DNA of 64,000 nt from Theropithecus gelada (Eukaryota > Chordata > Mammalia > Primates > Cercopithecidae), in contig NW_020257756.1 in NCBI RefSeq assembly GCF_003255815.1, positions 2,178,561 to 2,242,560 of the forward strand, written 5' to 3'. The notes beneath the pieces are model-generated. The model had not been told where the DNA came from, ran no database searches, and was given only the letters and a program-made list of their open reading frames with translations. Made by a program: the position numbers and the translations under genes. How positions within the stretch are numbered: the stretch's first letter is position 1; each line of letters opens with the position of its first letter. Below, piece after piece: positions 1 to 9,948 of the stretch.

Positions 1-734
1 AATATCCGTACACAGCTGTACATTCCTTCAACCATACAGCTCATCGAAGGACATCTTTGGGAAGCCTCCTGTGAAAGAGAAAGCTTCAGGAAATAAGAGG
101 GTAAAGAAGAGAGAGGTTTGCCTGTTAGAATCAAGTAACAAGCTTTTTGGGGTAGAAGAGACCTGACTTTCCCTCAGGAGGGCCCAGTGGTTTCAAATTG
201 TGTTGACTGGATCCCTGTGGTTTCATGGAATTGGCTCAGTGGGAGCAAGCAAGTGGGGCTCTGTGGTTGCCCACTTCACTTCATCCAGATCATTTATACT
301 ATTACATATTTTATTAGGATTTCTCTTAATTTTTATTTTATGTGTTTTGCAAAACATTTTTTGTGGAAAATCACTGCCCTGTTTTACCACTCAAATTCTG
401 TTCATCTCAGGCTAAGTTAATTGTGACTGGACTACCTACCCTCACATTTCAAAAAGAAGAGCTATTAGTGAGTTTTGTAGGGTGGCAGGAGAGATTTGAA
501 GCTTTCTTTCTTGAAAGCCCTTTCTCTTTCCCTCCTTCCCTATATCTTTCCTTTTCTCCCCCCACTCATCTTCTTAGACACATTTGTTCTGTTTAAGGAC
601 CAAAATTAGTAAGGCTCAGAGCTGCATAATTGACTGATTAAATTAGTAATGAGCACTATAACTTACAGATGAAACATTTGTTAAATTCATAATGCTATCA
701 AATAATACATTTTGATAACATTTAATAAGATTAT
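1..734. other. Intron, no recognised feature
   Basis: AT-rich intronic sequence with a C/T-rich patch at about 505-560. No exon, RNA gene or named repeat was recognised; the short open frames here have no codon or motif support. Confidence 0.5.
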
Positions 735-1180
735 TTTGGGAGACAACCATAATCCCAAAAGATACGGTCCTGAATGTCATAATCTCAAATGTTGAAATCC
801 TGAAAAATCAACATCCTTAAAGTCTAAAATCCCCCAAATCACAATCCTAAAAGGTCAAAATCCCAAAAATGTATTCTGGAAAAAATAATACATTTTTTAA
901 AAGACACATAGATTTTAAAAAGGGGATTTATTTGAGAAACAGATAAAAACAGAAAAATTCATAGGCCATTTTACGCAGTAAAATAGGCAGTAACATTTTT
1001 GCAAGCATAGATACTCAGGTGTACTAACAGTCATGCAGATACAACAGTTAAAAGCAGACAAACCATATTCATAAGTCAAAAAGGGAAATGTATAAATGCG
1101 TATCACTGTGGTTGGTAATTGTGTGCACCCAGCTTTATAACTGCAGTAATCTGAAATACCGTGAAATACCTAAGCCTTGA
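735..1180. repeat. Old interspersed repeat with degenerate AATCCCAAAA units
   Basis: From 750 to 870 variants of AATCCCAAAA/AATCCTGAAA recur every 15-20 nt. They are followed by unremarkable AT-rich DNA. I recall a hAT-type mammalian DNA transposon (Zaphod/Arthur style) with such a periodic end, but the name and the right boundary are uncertain. Confidence 0.35.
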
Positions 1181-1196
1181 TGAGATCGATAATCAT

Positions 1197-1198
<2 letters not shown>

Positions 1199-1245
<47 letters not shown>
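1199..1245. repeat. (GT)n microsatellite
   Basis: About 22 uninterrupted GT units. Such long pure arrays are usually length-polymorphic and can adopt Z-DNA. Confidence 0.95.
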
Positions 1246-1246
<1 letters not shown>

Positions 1247-2229
1247 CCTAGTGGCTGATGTAGACTGTCACATAAAAATTTGGACCTTACCAGTAAGTTG
1301 TAACGTCTAGAAAGTACTCTGGTAGTGTAATAGGAGTAAGCAGTATATATAGACTTAAGAATTAAGCAGGTAAAAGCAGAATTTTTTACTGTTTTCCATA
1401 GTTAAAGAATACATCTGTTTTCAGGGTTGGGATTGTCTGAGCATGGTCGTGGTCTCTTTTAGGCCACTGTGCCCTTTTATATATTATGCTGTTTCTTCGG
1501 CCCTCCACTTCCCCATCCTCCACAATTTCATGGTCTTTATGATCATTCAGGCTTCATCTCTGAAGGCTAAGCATTCCCTTGTCTCTAGGTCAGAATGAAT
1601 GTCCTCTCAATTACTCTTAAAGCATTCTATGCTAAAAGTGATGATGTGTTTACACAGTGTATTGAAAATATTTTGTATTCGTTTCTTTCCTTCCTGAGGG
1701 CCATACCATTGGTCCATTATCACATTTCAGTTTAAATCCCCTCCTTGACATTCATATTCATGTGGTTTTTTGGTCGTAATTAAATGTAAGTGATGAAATG
1801 AATTTGGCACATTTCTTAGTTAATAATAAGGATAATTGTAATAATATTTTAAAAATTCTCAATGCCTATCACAATGCCTTGTGTAGGTACTGATAATACT
1901 TAAATGAACTGCGAAAGGCCCTTTGCTATATATCTGATTCTGTTGCTGCTTTAAACTACTTTCCACTTCTTGTTTTTTTAAGGAATATTTATGTAATTTC
2001 ATAATTTTGTGAGTTAGTTGGAATATGTTTAATTATACCCATTTTACTGGATAGAAGAACTTACGTCAGTCTGAGCTACCTGCATGTTCAATTATCAGCA
2101 GTTTTAAAAATGTTTTCTTTTACCGTCAATATAAGGCATGATGGAAACCACAGCCGATAGATTTTATTCTCTCTTGTGTCATGCTTGCTTACTTGCTGAA
2201 TCTTAACTAGAGGCAGAGAAACCATTTAG

Positions 2230-2900
2230 TGGCAGCCATTTTAATAGTCTAGGCAAGAGGCACTAATGTCCTGAACAAGGGGAATGCCAGATAGGAGAGA
2301 GAAATGAATGTATAGATGTGTTTAGGAGAGATCTGTAGGACTTGATGGTTGATTGGATATGGTTGTGGGAGGGAGGAAGTTGGGTTGTAGTGAAGGGGAG
2401 GTATCAAGGATGAATCTCAGGATTCTGGCTTAAGCAGTTGAGTGAGTGGTGTGTGTTCTCACTGAGATAGCAAATAGGAAGACAGGTTTAGGGGAAGGTA
2501 ATAGTTTACCTATAGATTGGTTGAATTTGGGGTGCCTGGGGAAAATCTGAGAGGGAAGATCTGTGAAGCAGTTTGGATATGTTGGGTAAGGCTTAGGAAG
2601 GAGGAAAGGGCTGTAAATACGTATTTGGTAGTCATTAGTACACATGATTTGAGTTGAAGCTGTAGGAGCGGGTAAGACATGAGGGAGGGAATAGATTGCA
2701 TACCATGAGAAAAGAGACCTAGGAGAGACTTTTGAGGAACATCTTTATTTTTTTACAGTGGTAGGAGAAGAGCATCCCACAAAGAAGAAGAAAGAAATGG
2801 AGAAGGAAAAGAAAATTAATAGGGAGTAAGAAACCCGGGAGAGTGTAACAATACAGAAACAGAAGGAAGAGGATATTTTCAAAAAGACGGGGGTGTGTTT
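2230..2900 (-). mobile_element. L2 LINE fragment, antisense
   Basis: G/A-rich sequence with L2-complement phrases such as TCAAGGATGAATCTCAGGATTCTGGC and GTTTGGATATGTTGGGT spread along it. It is strongly diverged and non-coding. Confidence 0.5.
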
Positions 2901-3324
2901 AGCCATGTCCAATGGCTTTTACTTTCATCAGACAGAATCTTAATTTTTCTCTCAAGTTCCATGTAATATTTGTTTTAGTAAATCTGGCATTTAGATTTGT
3001 ATTTTTAAGTTGTAACAAGATAATAATTCTGCATAGTGCTTGTCCTCAGCTTTTCATGTTACAATAATTCTGATTTATATTTATAGGCTAAATAAAGGAG
3101 GTTAATATTGGTAGATAGGAAGATGAGTAAAATTATGTTAGTAACTAACTTTGTTTCCCGAGGATATAATTATCTAGTAATATCTTATCTTTAAGTCTAT
3201 GCCTCTAACGATCACTTTAAATTATAGCTGCAAAATGTGATAGAATTAACAACAACAAAAATCCCAAAACATTGGGTCCTTCTTGGTGTCAAGAATTTAA
3301 GTGGTAAGTAAATGTACAGTAACT

Positions 3325-3620
3325 TTATTTTTTGAGAGGGAATCTCGCTCTGTAGCCTAGGCTGCTGGAGTGCAGTGGCGCGATCTTGGCCCACTGCAAC
3401 CTCTGCCTCCTGGTTTCAAGTGATTCTCCTGCTTCAGCCTCTGAAGTAGTTAGGACTACAGGCGCCACCATGCCTGGCTAATTTTTTTCAGGTGTTTTTA
3501 GTAGAGACAGGGTTTTTCGCCATGTTGGCCAGGCTGTCTTGAACTCCTGACCTCAGGTGATCCGCCCGCCTCAGCCTCCCAAAGTGCTAGGATTACCGGT
3601 GTGAGCCACTGTGCCCGGCC
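3325..3620 (-). mobile_element. Alu (full length)
   Basis: Antisense Alu from the T-run TTTATTTTTTGAGA to GTGCCCGGCC; both arms are present. Confidence 0.95.
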
Positions 3621-3826
3621 ACTGTATGGTAGCTTTGAAAACTCCTGGGAGATTGCATACTTAATTGTGAGGGAATATGTGTAGTTTCAAGAAACCCTTG
3701 TTTTCTGTTTTTAGGAGGAATGAATCTTAGCACTCTTTAATGATTGGTTAACCAAGCAAATCATAGAACTTCTTTTAAAACTTCATTTGTTCTATAAAGT
3801 AACAGCTATCTGTGAAGTACACTGGA

Positions 3827-3976
3827 TTTTTTTTTCTTTTTTTATTTCAATTTTTTATAGATATGAGGTCTCACTATGTTGCCTAGGCTGGTCTCGAACT
3901 CCTGGGCTCTTGCGATCCTCCCACCTCAGCCTCCCAAAATGCTGGAATTACAGGTGTTAGCCATTGCACCCAGCCT
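3827..3976 (-). mobile_element. Free left Alu monomer (FLAM-like)
   Basis: Contains only the left arm: T-rich tail, GGTCTCACTATGTTGCC, ending TTGCACCCAGCC. No right arm or middle linker is present, which suggests a fossil monomer or a truncated old Alu. Confidence 0.75.
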
Positions 3977-4085
3977 ACAGTGGATTTCATATGATTTACA
4001 ATGCCTAAAGATTCAGGTTTTAGGAGTGCTGAATAGCAAAGTTATTTAGAACATAGGCAAAATAAGAAAGGAATACTCTTTCTTA

Positions 4086-4120
4086 TTCTAGAGTCTATAG
4101 AGTCTAGAAAGACTCTAGAA
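4086..4120. repeat. Short perfect inverted repeat
   Basis: TTCTAGAGTCT (4086-4096) and AGACTCTAGAA (4110-4120) are exact reverse complements with a 13-nt loop that itself contains AGTCTAGAA. Confidence 0.7.
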
Positions 4121-4262
4121 CTAAAAATCAGTGAGTGGCTTTTGAATTTCACAAATATTTTAATTAACCATTAAACATTAAAATGCTATTTTGAGGCAGG
4201 TGTTGGGCTAGGTAATGGAGTTACAAAGGAGAACAAGACACATCCTTACCCTCATGAAGTTT

Positions 4263-4573
4263 GTTTGTTTATTAATTTAATTTATTTAAGATGGAGGAGT
4301 CATGCTCTGTTGCCCAGGCTGCAGTGCATTGGTGCCATCTCAGCTCACTGCAACCTCTGCCTCCCAGGTTCAAACGATTCTCCTGCCTCAGCTTCCTGAG
4401 TAGCTGGGACTGCAGGCGCCAGCCACCACACCTGGTTAATTTTTGTATTTTTAGTAGGGAAGGGGTTTTACCATGTTGGCCAGGCTGGTCTCGAACTCTC
4501 GACCTCAAGTGATCCACCTGCCTCAGCCTCCCAAAGTGCTGGAATTACAGGCGTGAGCCACTGTGCCCGGCCA
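4263..4573 (-). mobile_element. Alu (full length) with target-site duplication
   Basis: Antisense Alu ending TGTGCCCGGCC. Flanks CCCTCATGAAGTTT (from 4249) and CCCTCATGGAATTT (from about 4575) form a roughly 14-bp duplication inside the L2. Confidence 0.95.
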
Positions 4574-4720
4574 GCCCTCATGGAATTTAAGTTGCAAACA
4601 AAAAATACAAAAAGAAAAAATCATTACAAACTGTGGCAATGACAGGAATTACTTGAAATAGGTGAAGAGGAGAGGCTTCTGTGAGTGGGTGGCATTTAAT
4701 CAGCAGATGGATAAGAGGAG

Positions 4721-5007
4721 GCTGGGCATGGCGGCTCACACCTGTAATCCCAGCACTTTGGGAGGCTGAGGCCATTGGATCACTTGAGCTCAGGAGTTCG
4801 AGACCAGCCTGGGCAACGTGGCAAAACCCTGTCTCTACAAAAAGTACAAAAATTAGCCAGGCATGGTAGCATGCGCCTGGTTTCCCAGCTACTTGGAAGG
4901 CTGAGTTAAGAGAATGGCTTGAGCCCAATAAGGGGAGGTTGCAGTGAGCTGAGATTGTGCCACTGCACTCCAGCCTGGGCAAAAGCCAAACCCTATCTCA
5001 AAAAAAG
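4721..5007 (+). mobile_element. Alu (older subfamily) with 12-bp TSD
   Basis: Starts GGCTGGGCATGGCGG and ends in a short A-run. Both flanks are GGATAAGAGGAG, an intact duplication despite the older Alu type. Confidence 0.95.
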
Positions 5008-5350
5008 GGATAAGAGGAGGTATTTGTGAAAGAGTTATGGTTAACAGCAAGTTGGAAGCCCTTTGGTTAGTTTGTTTTACCTTGAGCAAAGACTAGTGCA
5101 TAGTGAGGCAGAGGGTGAGTGGCATCAGATGAAGGTGAACAACTGAGTAAAATGCCAGATCACAATTTAGTCATAAATGATGTGACATTGAGATTTTATT
5201 GGAAGTGTAACGAGAAGCCATTTAATGAATTTAAGTGTAGAAATGCTGTGTGGCTTCTGTAAGGAGAATGGACTGGCAGCCTGCAGTAATGTATAAATAG
5301 AAAGACTAATTGGGCTATTCTTCTAGTTAGGTGAAAGATAATGGGGCATT

Positions 5351-5860
5351 AATATTTTGAGATTAGATAAAAGAAAATGAGTTTCTTCCTTACTGTTACT
5401 AATACTTTTATGTTTCCATAAAAAGGTCATTAATATACACACAATGAAGACTTTTTAAGGTATGGCATTTCAGTACTTATGGTTTTATATGTACTTTTAA
5501 AATGATAATGAAATTAACTATATTGAAGCAGAACGATTTGCATGAATATGTTGAAATGTAAAAGAGGAATTTCTATTTTAAAAAGTTATTTATTCAATGG
5601 AAATAAAAAAGGATGACTTTCCCTAAGGAAGGAAAGTGAGACATTTGGAGCCACTCAAGTTGGCTTGACACAATTGAAATTTGTGATGTTAGAAAAATGT
5701 TATTGTTTTATAAAATCAGTTTTATACAGAAATTATTCACTTTAGAGATGGCTATTAAGAATTGACTTGAAAAGTAATGTAAGGCTTCAAAATCTGGTCA
5801 GATTAATTTAAATAATATAATAGAATTTTGTTCTTTTTCCCACCTTTTCTCTCAGAAGCC
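5351..5860. other. Intron, no recognised feature
   Basis: AT-rich DNA with no repeat, exon or RNA gene recognised. Confidence 0.5.
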
Positions 5861-5861
5861 T

Positions 5862-6060
5862 GCAGTCATCTTAGGGCTCAACTGAGGAAAGATCCATTTG
5901 CAAGTTCACTCATGTGGTTGTCAGCAGACCTTAGAACACCTGCTTCCACATTAACTCACAGGTCTGTTGTCAGGCCTCAGGCATCTGGCTGTTGGCCAGA
6001 GACATCAGTTTATTGCTATGTGGGCTTGTCTTTTCTATAGGCTCAGAACGTGACAGCTTG
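5862..6060 (+). repeat. Medium-copy repeat, partial (same family as 31.3 and 39.3 kb)
   Basis: GATCCATTTGCAAGTTCACTC, CATCTGGCTGTTGGCCAGAGACATCAG and CTATGTGGGCTTG resemble the copies near 31.3 and 39.3 kb. An LTR-like family that I could not name. Confidence 0.45.
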
Positions 6061-6099
6061 TTCACCCCAAAGCAAGATGTCTGGACAGTGAGAGAAAGG

Positions 6100-6156
6100 C
6101 CCGCCTTGGACTCCCAGAGTGCTGGGATTACAGGCGTGAGCCACAGTGCCAAGCCT
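6100..6156 (-). mobile_element. Alu 5'-end fragment
   Basis: Only the first ~55 bases of an Alu in antisense (CCCAGAGTGCTGGGATTACAGGCGTGAGCC). No tail is present, so it is a rearranged remnant rather than a normal insertion. Confidence 0.85.
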
Positions 6157-7153
6157 CTTAATGACATCTTTTATATTAGCTTATACCATTAGGATAAAAT
6201 ATTTGCATTATTGCTCCTTGATCTGTTTTATCACTATAAACATATAAGACCTTTGTGCTATGTACTTACTCCAGTGACTAGGAGTCTAGTAAACTAGTAA
6301 AGTTACTTAGATGACCCTTTTCTGATATTTATTCCAATTAGAAATGGAGGTCTGTGTAGTACCCCTGTTTGAATGGGTCATTTAAAAGTGAATGAATTTA
6401 TTACTGTTATACTTAATTCAAATTTATAGAAAAATGCTTGCATTTACCCAAGGCAATTTGTATCTTAAATTTAAGTAAGAATCTAGCACAGATCTTGACA
6501 ATTTTGACAGGTGTGTTGTCAACCCTAACAAATACAAATATGACCTCATAACAGGATTGAAATATAAGATTTTCATTAGAATTACATTTTGAACTTGATT
6601 TTGTAGAATGATTTTACAGACCATTTTATCCCTTTTTTTTTTGTTTGTTTTCTTTCATTTATTCAGTGGTCAGTTAGTTACCAGACTATTCTTAAAGGAA
6701 AAGCTATACACTTTCTTTGTTTCCATAGAATGAAGAATCATGAAATCATAAGTTTCTTGAAGGAAGGAGGTGATTCTTTAGAAGCATGATGGTAAAGGGT
6801 ATTAAAATACATCTGTATCTAGTACCTGCTAGTGTAGTTACTAGTGTTAGAAGTCATCACTGCTGTGGCACATTAAAATGAATATGATGAATATATATTG
6901 ATTAATATGTATTCAGTTAAAGGTAATATAATATCTTCATGTGAGCTTGAAGAAATTTCTTTTGGAGGGATTTTTTTCTTTTGACTAGAAATAGTTTTTA
7001 TATCAATGTCGGCCATTTTTAGGCAATTATTTTAAAAGTTTATTTAAAAATTTGCTATATTTCTTTTGTACAAGTATTTAAAATTAACATTATTAATATC
7101 AATGACTGGCATACGTTTATGTGTTTGTGGTTGGTGTGTTAATAGGTGACACA
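6157..7153. other. Intron, no recognised feature
   Basis: AT-rich sequence; no exon, RNA gene or named repeat recognised. Confidence 0.5.
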
Positions 7154-7164
7154 TGGTTAAAGAC

Positions 7165-7447
7165 TTTTTTTTTTTTTTGAGATGAAATCTTGCTGTGTTT
7201 CCCAAGCACGATCTTGGCTCATTGCAACCTCCGCCTCCTGGGTTCAAGCTATTCTCCTGCCTCAGCCTCCTGAGTAGCTGGGATTTTAGGCACCTGCCAC
7301 TACGCCCGGCTAATTTTTGTATTTTTAGTAGAGATGGGGTTTCACCATGTTAGTCAGGCTAGTCTCGAACTCCTAACCTCAGGTGATCCGCCCGCCTTGG
7401 CCTCCCAAGGTGCTGGGATCACAGGCGCGAGCCACCGTGTCTGGCTG
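7165..7447 (-). mobile_element. Alu with internal deletion (first of three)
   Basis: Antisense Alu. Part of the right arm between TTTCCCAAGC and ACGATCTTGGC is missing. It ends GTGTCTGGC and is followed at once by TGACTTTTTT and the next Alu. Confidence 0.93.
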
Positions 7448-7766
7448 ACTTTTTTTTTTTTCTTTTTTCTTTTTTTTTTTTTTTGGAGACAGAGTCTCCC
7501 TCTGTTGCCCAGGCTGAAGTGCAATGACATGACTTGGCTCGTTGCAACCTCCATGTCCTGAGTTCAAGCAATTCTTCTGCCTCAGCCTTCCGAGTAGCTG
7601 GGATTACAGGCGCATGCCACCACGCCTGGCTGCTTTTTGTATTTCTAGTAGAGATGGGGTTTTACCATGTTGGTCAGGCTGGTCTCGAACTCCCAACCTC
7701 AGGTGATCCATCCGCCTTGGCCTCCAAAAGTGCTGGGATTACAGGCATGAGCCACGGCGCCCGGAC
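7448..7766 (-). mobile_element. Alu (second of three in head-to-tail block)
   Basis: Antisense, full length, with a long mixed T/C tail, ending GGCGCCCGGA. The joint to the next Alu is CGACTTTC. Confidence 0.93.
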
Positions 7767-8076
7767 GACTTTCTTTTTTCTTTTCTTTTTTTTTGAGACA
7801 GAGTCTCGCTCTGTCATCCAGGCTAAAGTGAAGTGGCACGATCTCCGCTCACTGCAACCTCTGCTTCCCAGGTTCAAGCAGTTCTCGTGCCTCAGCCTCC
7901 CGAGTAGCTGGGATTACAGTCGTGCACCACCCTGTCCATCTAATTTTAGTATTTTCAGTACAGATGAGGTTTTGCCATATTGGTCAGGTTGGTCTCGAAC
8001 TCCGGATCTCAGGTGATCTTCTTGCCTCAGCCTCCCAAAGTGCTGGGATTACAGGCATGAGCCACCACGCCTGGCC
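7767..8076 (-). mobile_element. Alu (third of three in head-to-tail block)
   Basis: Antisense, full length, ending ACGCCTGGCC. The whole block is bounded by TGGTTAAAGAC (7154-7164) and TGGTTAAGACT (8077-8087), a duplication spanning all three Alus. Confidence 0.93.
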
Positions 8077-8087
8077 TGGTTAAGACT

Positions 8088-8540
8088 TGAGTGATAAAAT
8101 GGGAATTGTATCGATGCATTTTATCTGAATTCTAACATATTGTTAGTGCACCGTGGTGGCTTCCATACCAAAAATCTAGTGAATGTTAATGACAATGGCT
8201 AGTTAAGAAATGATAGATTTTGACCAACTATTCTTGTACTAATATAAAATATAATGATATTGTTTTAGCAAAATGAAATAGCCTGGTGGCTGATATTTTT
8301 GTATATTAAAATATAGCAGCCATTATAGTAGATGTTTTAAAATGAAACCATTCTAATGATTTTCTTTTCCTTATGTTTCTGATAATGTCAGAAGTTTCCC
8401 CTGACATATTTAGCAAATTGTTTCCATATTTACTTTGATATATGCATATATAGTTATCTAGTGAATTTACGCTTTCCCCTGTAGTTCTACGTTTAATTAT
8501 AATATCAAATAAAATGAAATAATCTTCTTATTCTGATAGA
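8088..8540. other. Intron upstream of cassette exon, no recognised repeat
   Basis: AT-rich and repeat-poor relative to its surroundings. A T/C-rich stretch lies at 8523-8534, just before the inverted-repeat element. Confidence 0.5.
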
Positions 8541-8600
8541 GAAGAAAAAGCTGGATCACTTACCAGTAACTGGAGTTCTCCTATTGGGTAATCTCCACAG

Positions 8601-8672
8601 ATCCACATTGTTTGAAGTTATTGTGAGTGCCTCGAAGACCAAGGAACCGTTGAAATTTCCAATTTCAGGAAG
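8601..8672 (+). CDS. YAF2: YAF2 cassette exon, 72 nt, in frame
   Basis: Seen: an acceptor ending TCCACAG at 8600 and a near-consensus donor AG|GTAAGC at 8673. The 72 nt keep one frame open and begin and end in phase 2, like the constitutive exons. The first base completes an Arg codon from the upstream exon, and the last two bases (AG) plus the G at 58469 make another Arg. The insert reads S-T-L-F-E-V-I-V-S-A-S, then a middle part, then F-P-I-S-G-R, 24 residues in all. Recalled, not checked: a longer mammalian YAF2 isoform has a 24-residue insert at this junction, between the zinc finger and the KPRPVSQL segment. The insert has no domain I recognise. The acceptor lies inside an inverted repeat (8551-8606 pairing with 8820-8878), which suggests structure-dependent inclusion. 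Reading past the donor gives AGG TAA, so intron retention would stop translation at once. Confidence 0.8.
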
Positions 8673-8862
8673 GTAAGCAAGTGCACTGAAGCATGTCTCT
8701 AGCATCTCCCAAATCCCCTCCCCCAAACTTTCTTACATATACGTCTGTACTGCATGCCCCCTCAGTTCCAGTGGATGCCCATCAGGAAGATTCTCATGCT
8801 GGACAGAAGGGCAAGAGAGGTGGATCTGTGAGGGAAAAGACCCAATAGGATAACTCAAGTTA

Positions 8863-8871
8863 CTGGTGAGT
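8863..8871 (+). promoter_or_regulatory. Cryptic 5' splice site in right arm of inverted repeat
   Basis: CTG|GTGAGT is a strong donor-like sequence, and an acceptor-like CCCCCTCAG ends at 8765. Together they would define a 100-nt exon (8766-8865) that is not a multiple of three. There is no evidence of use from sequence alone. Confidence 0.25.
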
Positions 8872-9117
8872 AATCTAGTTTTCACAAACTTGAGATTTTT
8901 TTTCCCCCAAATTTTGTCCCTTGAGAAGGAATTTAATTGAAAAGAAAGGAAGTTATTTGGGATAGCTTCTTTTTGTATGTTTGATGTGGATTATGAAAAG
9001 TATTGTATGGACAGTAAATACTGAGCTATTAATGGGTGTATGAGTAAAAAGTATGACATTAATTTTAAAGTATCTTATTTACATAATAGCTGCTTCTAAA
9101 AGATTATACATTTACTC

Positions 9118-9407
9118 GGCCGGGGTTGGTGACTCACGCTTATAATCCCAGTACTTTCGGAGGCCAAGGTGGGTGGATCACCTGAGGTCGGGAGTTCAAG
9201 AACAGCCTGACTAACATGGAGAAACTCTGTCTCTACAAAAAATAGAAAATTAGCCGGGCATGGTGGTGCATGCCTGTAATCCCAGCTGCTTGGGAGGCTG
9301 AGGCAGGAGAATTGCTTGAACCTGGGAGGCGGAGGTTGTGGTGGGCTGAGCTTGTGCCATTGCACTCCGGCCTGGACAACAAGAGTAAAACTCCGTCTCA
9401 AAAAAAT
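9118..9407 (+). mobile_element. Alu with TSD
   Basis: Starts GGCCGGGGTTGG, ends with a short A-run. Flanks TTATACATTTACT and TTACACATTTACT differ by one base. Confidence 0.95.
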
Positions 9408-9616
9408 TTACACATTTACTGCCTTTTGGTAAATGGTGTAGTTGTTCTAAAGCAATATAGGGAAGCTAAACGTTGAATTCTTTTATACATTTCTTTATGA
9501 TATTGCTTTTTTGAAGTAAATATTTACACGGTAAAATTTATGGAGATGTCATATTTGGTGAATTTCTTTTGGCACAGTAGTACTAACCAGCAAGGATAGT
9601 TTAATTGACTAGCACT

Positions 9617-9910
9617 TTTTTTTTTCTTTCGAGACAAATCTGGCTCTATTGCCCAGGCTAGAGTGCAGTGGTGTGATCTTGGCCTACTGCAACTTCTACC
9701 TCGTGGGCATAAGCCAGCCTCCTACTTCAGCCTCCTAAGTAGCTGGGACTACAGTTGCACACCACCATGCTCAACTAATTTTTTTATTTTTTATAGAGAT
9801 GGGGTGTTGCCATGTTGCCCAGGCTGGTCTGGAACTCATGAGCTCAAATGATCTGCCCACCTTGGCCTCCCAAAGTGTTGGGATTACAGGTGTGAGCCAC
9901 CACTCCTGGC
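9617..9910 (-). mobile_element. Alu with TSD
   Basis: Antisense Alu flanked by TTGACTAGCACT on the left and TGACTAGCACTA on the right; ends CACTCCTGGCC. Confidence 0.93.
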
Positions 9911-9922
9911 CTGACTAGCACT

Positions 9923-9948
9923 ATTTTTTTTTTTTTGACTAGCACTTC
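9923..9948. repeat. Extra poly(T) plus third copy of the target site
   Basis: Directly after the right duplication of the 9617-9910 Alu come about 13 T and a third copy of TTGACTAGCACTT. This looks like a second, tail-only insertion at the same site or a local duplication. Confidence 0.6.

Larger units (their letters stand above)
4185..5350 (-). mobile_element. L2 LINE, antisense, interrupted by two Alus
   Basis: Segments 4185-4262, 4575-4720 and 5008-5350 read as continuous L2 complement (GAACAAGACA..., GAAGCCATTTAATGAATTTAAG, GGAGAATGGACTGGCAG). Alus were inserted at 4263 and 4721. Confidence 0.65.
8551..8878. repeat. Long imperfect inverted repeat enclosing the cassette exon
   Basis: Left arm 8551-8589 and right arm 8840-8878 match as reverse complements at 34 of 39 positions, with two of the five differences giving G-U pairs in RNA. 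After a short bulge a second perfect 11-base match, CACAGATCCAC (8596-8606) against 8820-8830, extends the pairing across the splice acceptor. Weaker similarity continues outward to about 8544 and 8888. The structure resembles the terminal inverted repeats of an old palindromic DNA transposon of about 345 bp; I could not name the family and saw no clear target-site duplication. The loop between the arms is about 213 nt. Confidence 0.8.

Noticed and set aside
7534..8016. 160-codon open frame, the longest in the window
   Set aside because: It is an antisense Alu translation (G-L-E-L-P-T-S-G-D-P, G-I-T-G-M-S-H type text); there is no gene.
8540..8672. Longer version of the cassette exon starting near 8540 (acceptor TGATAG)
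   Set aside because: With the required phase 2 entry this start reads TAC CAG TAA and stops early, whereas the acceptor at 8600 gives exactly 24 in-frame codons.
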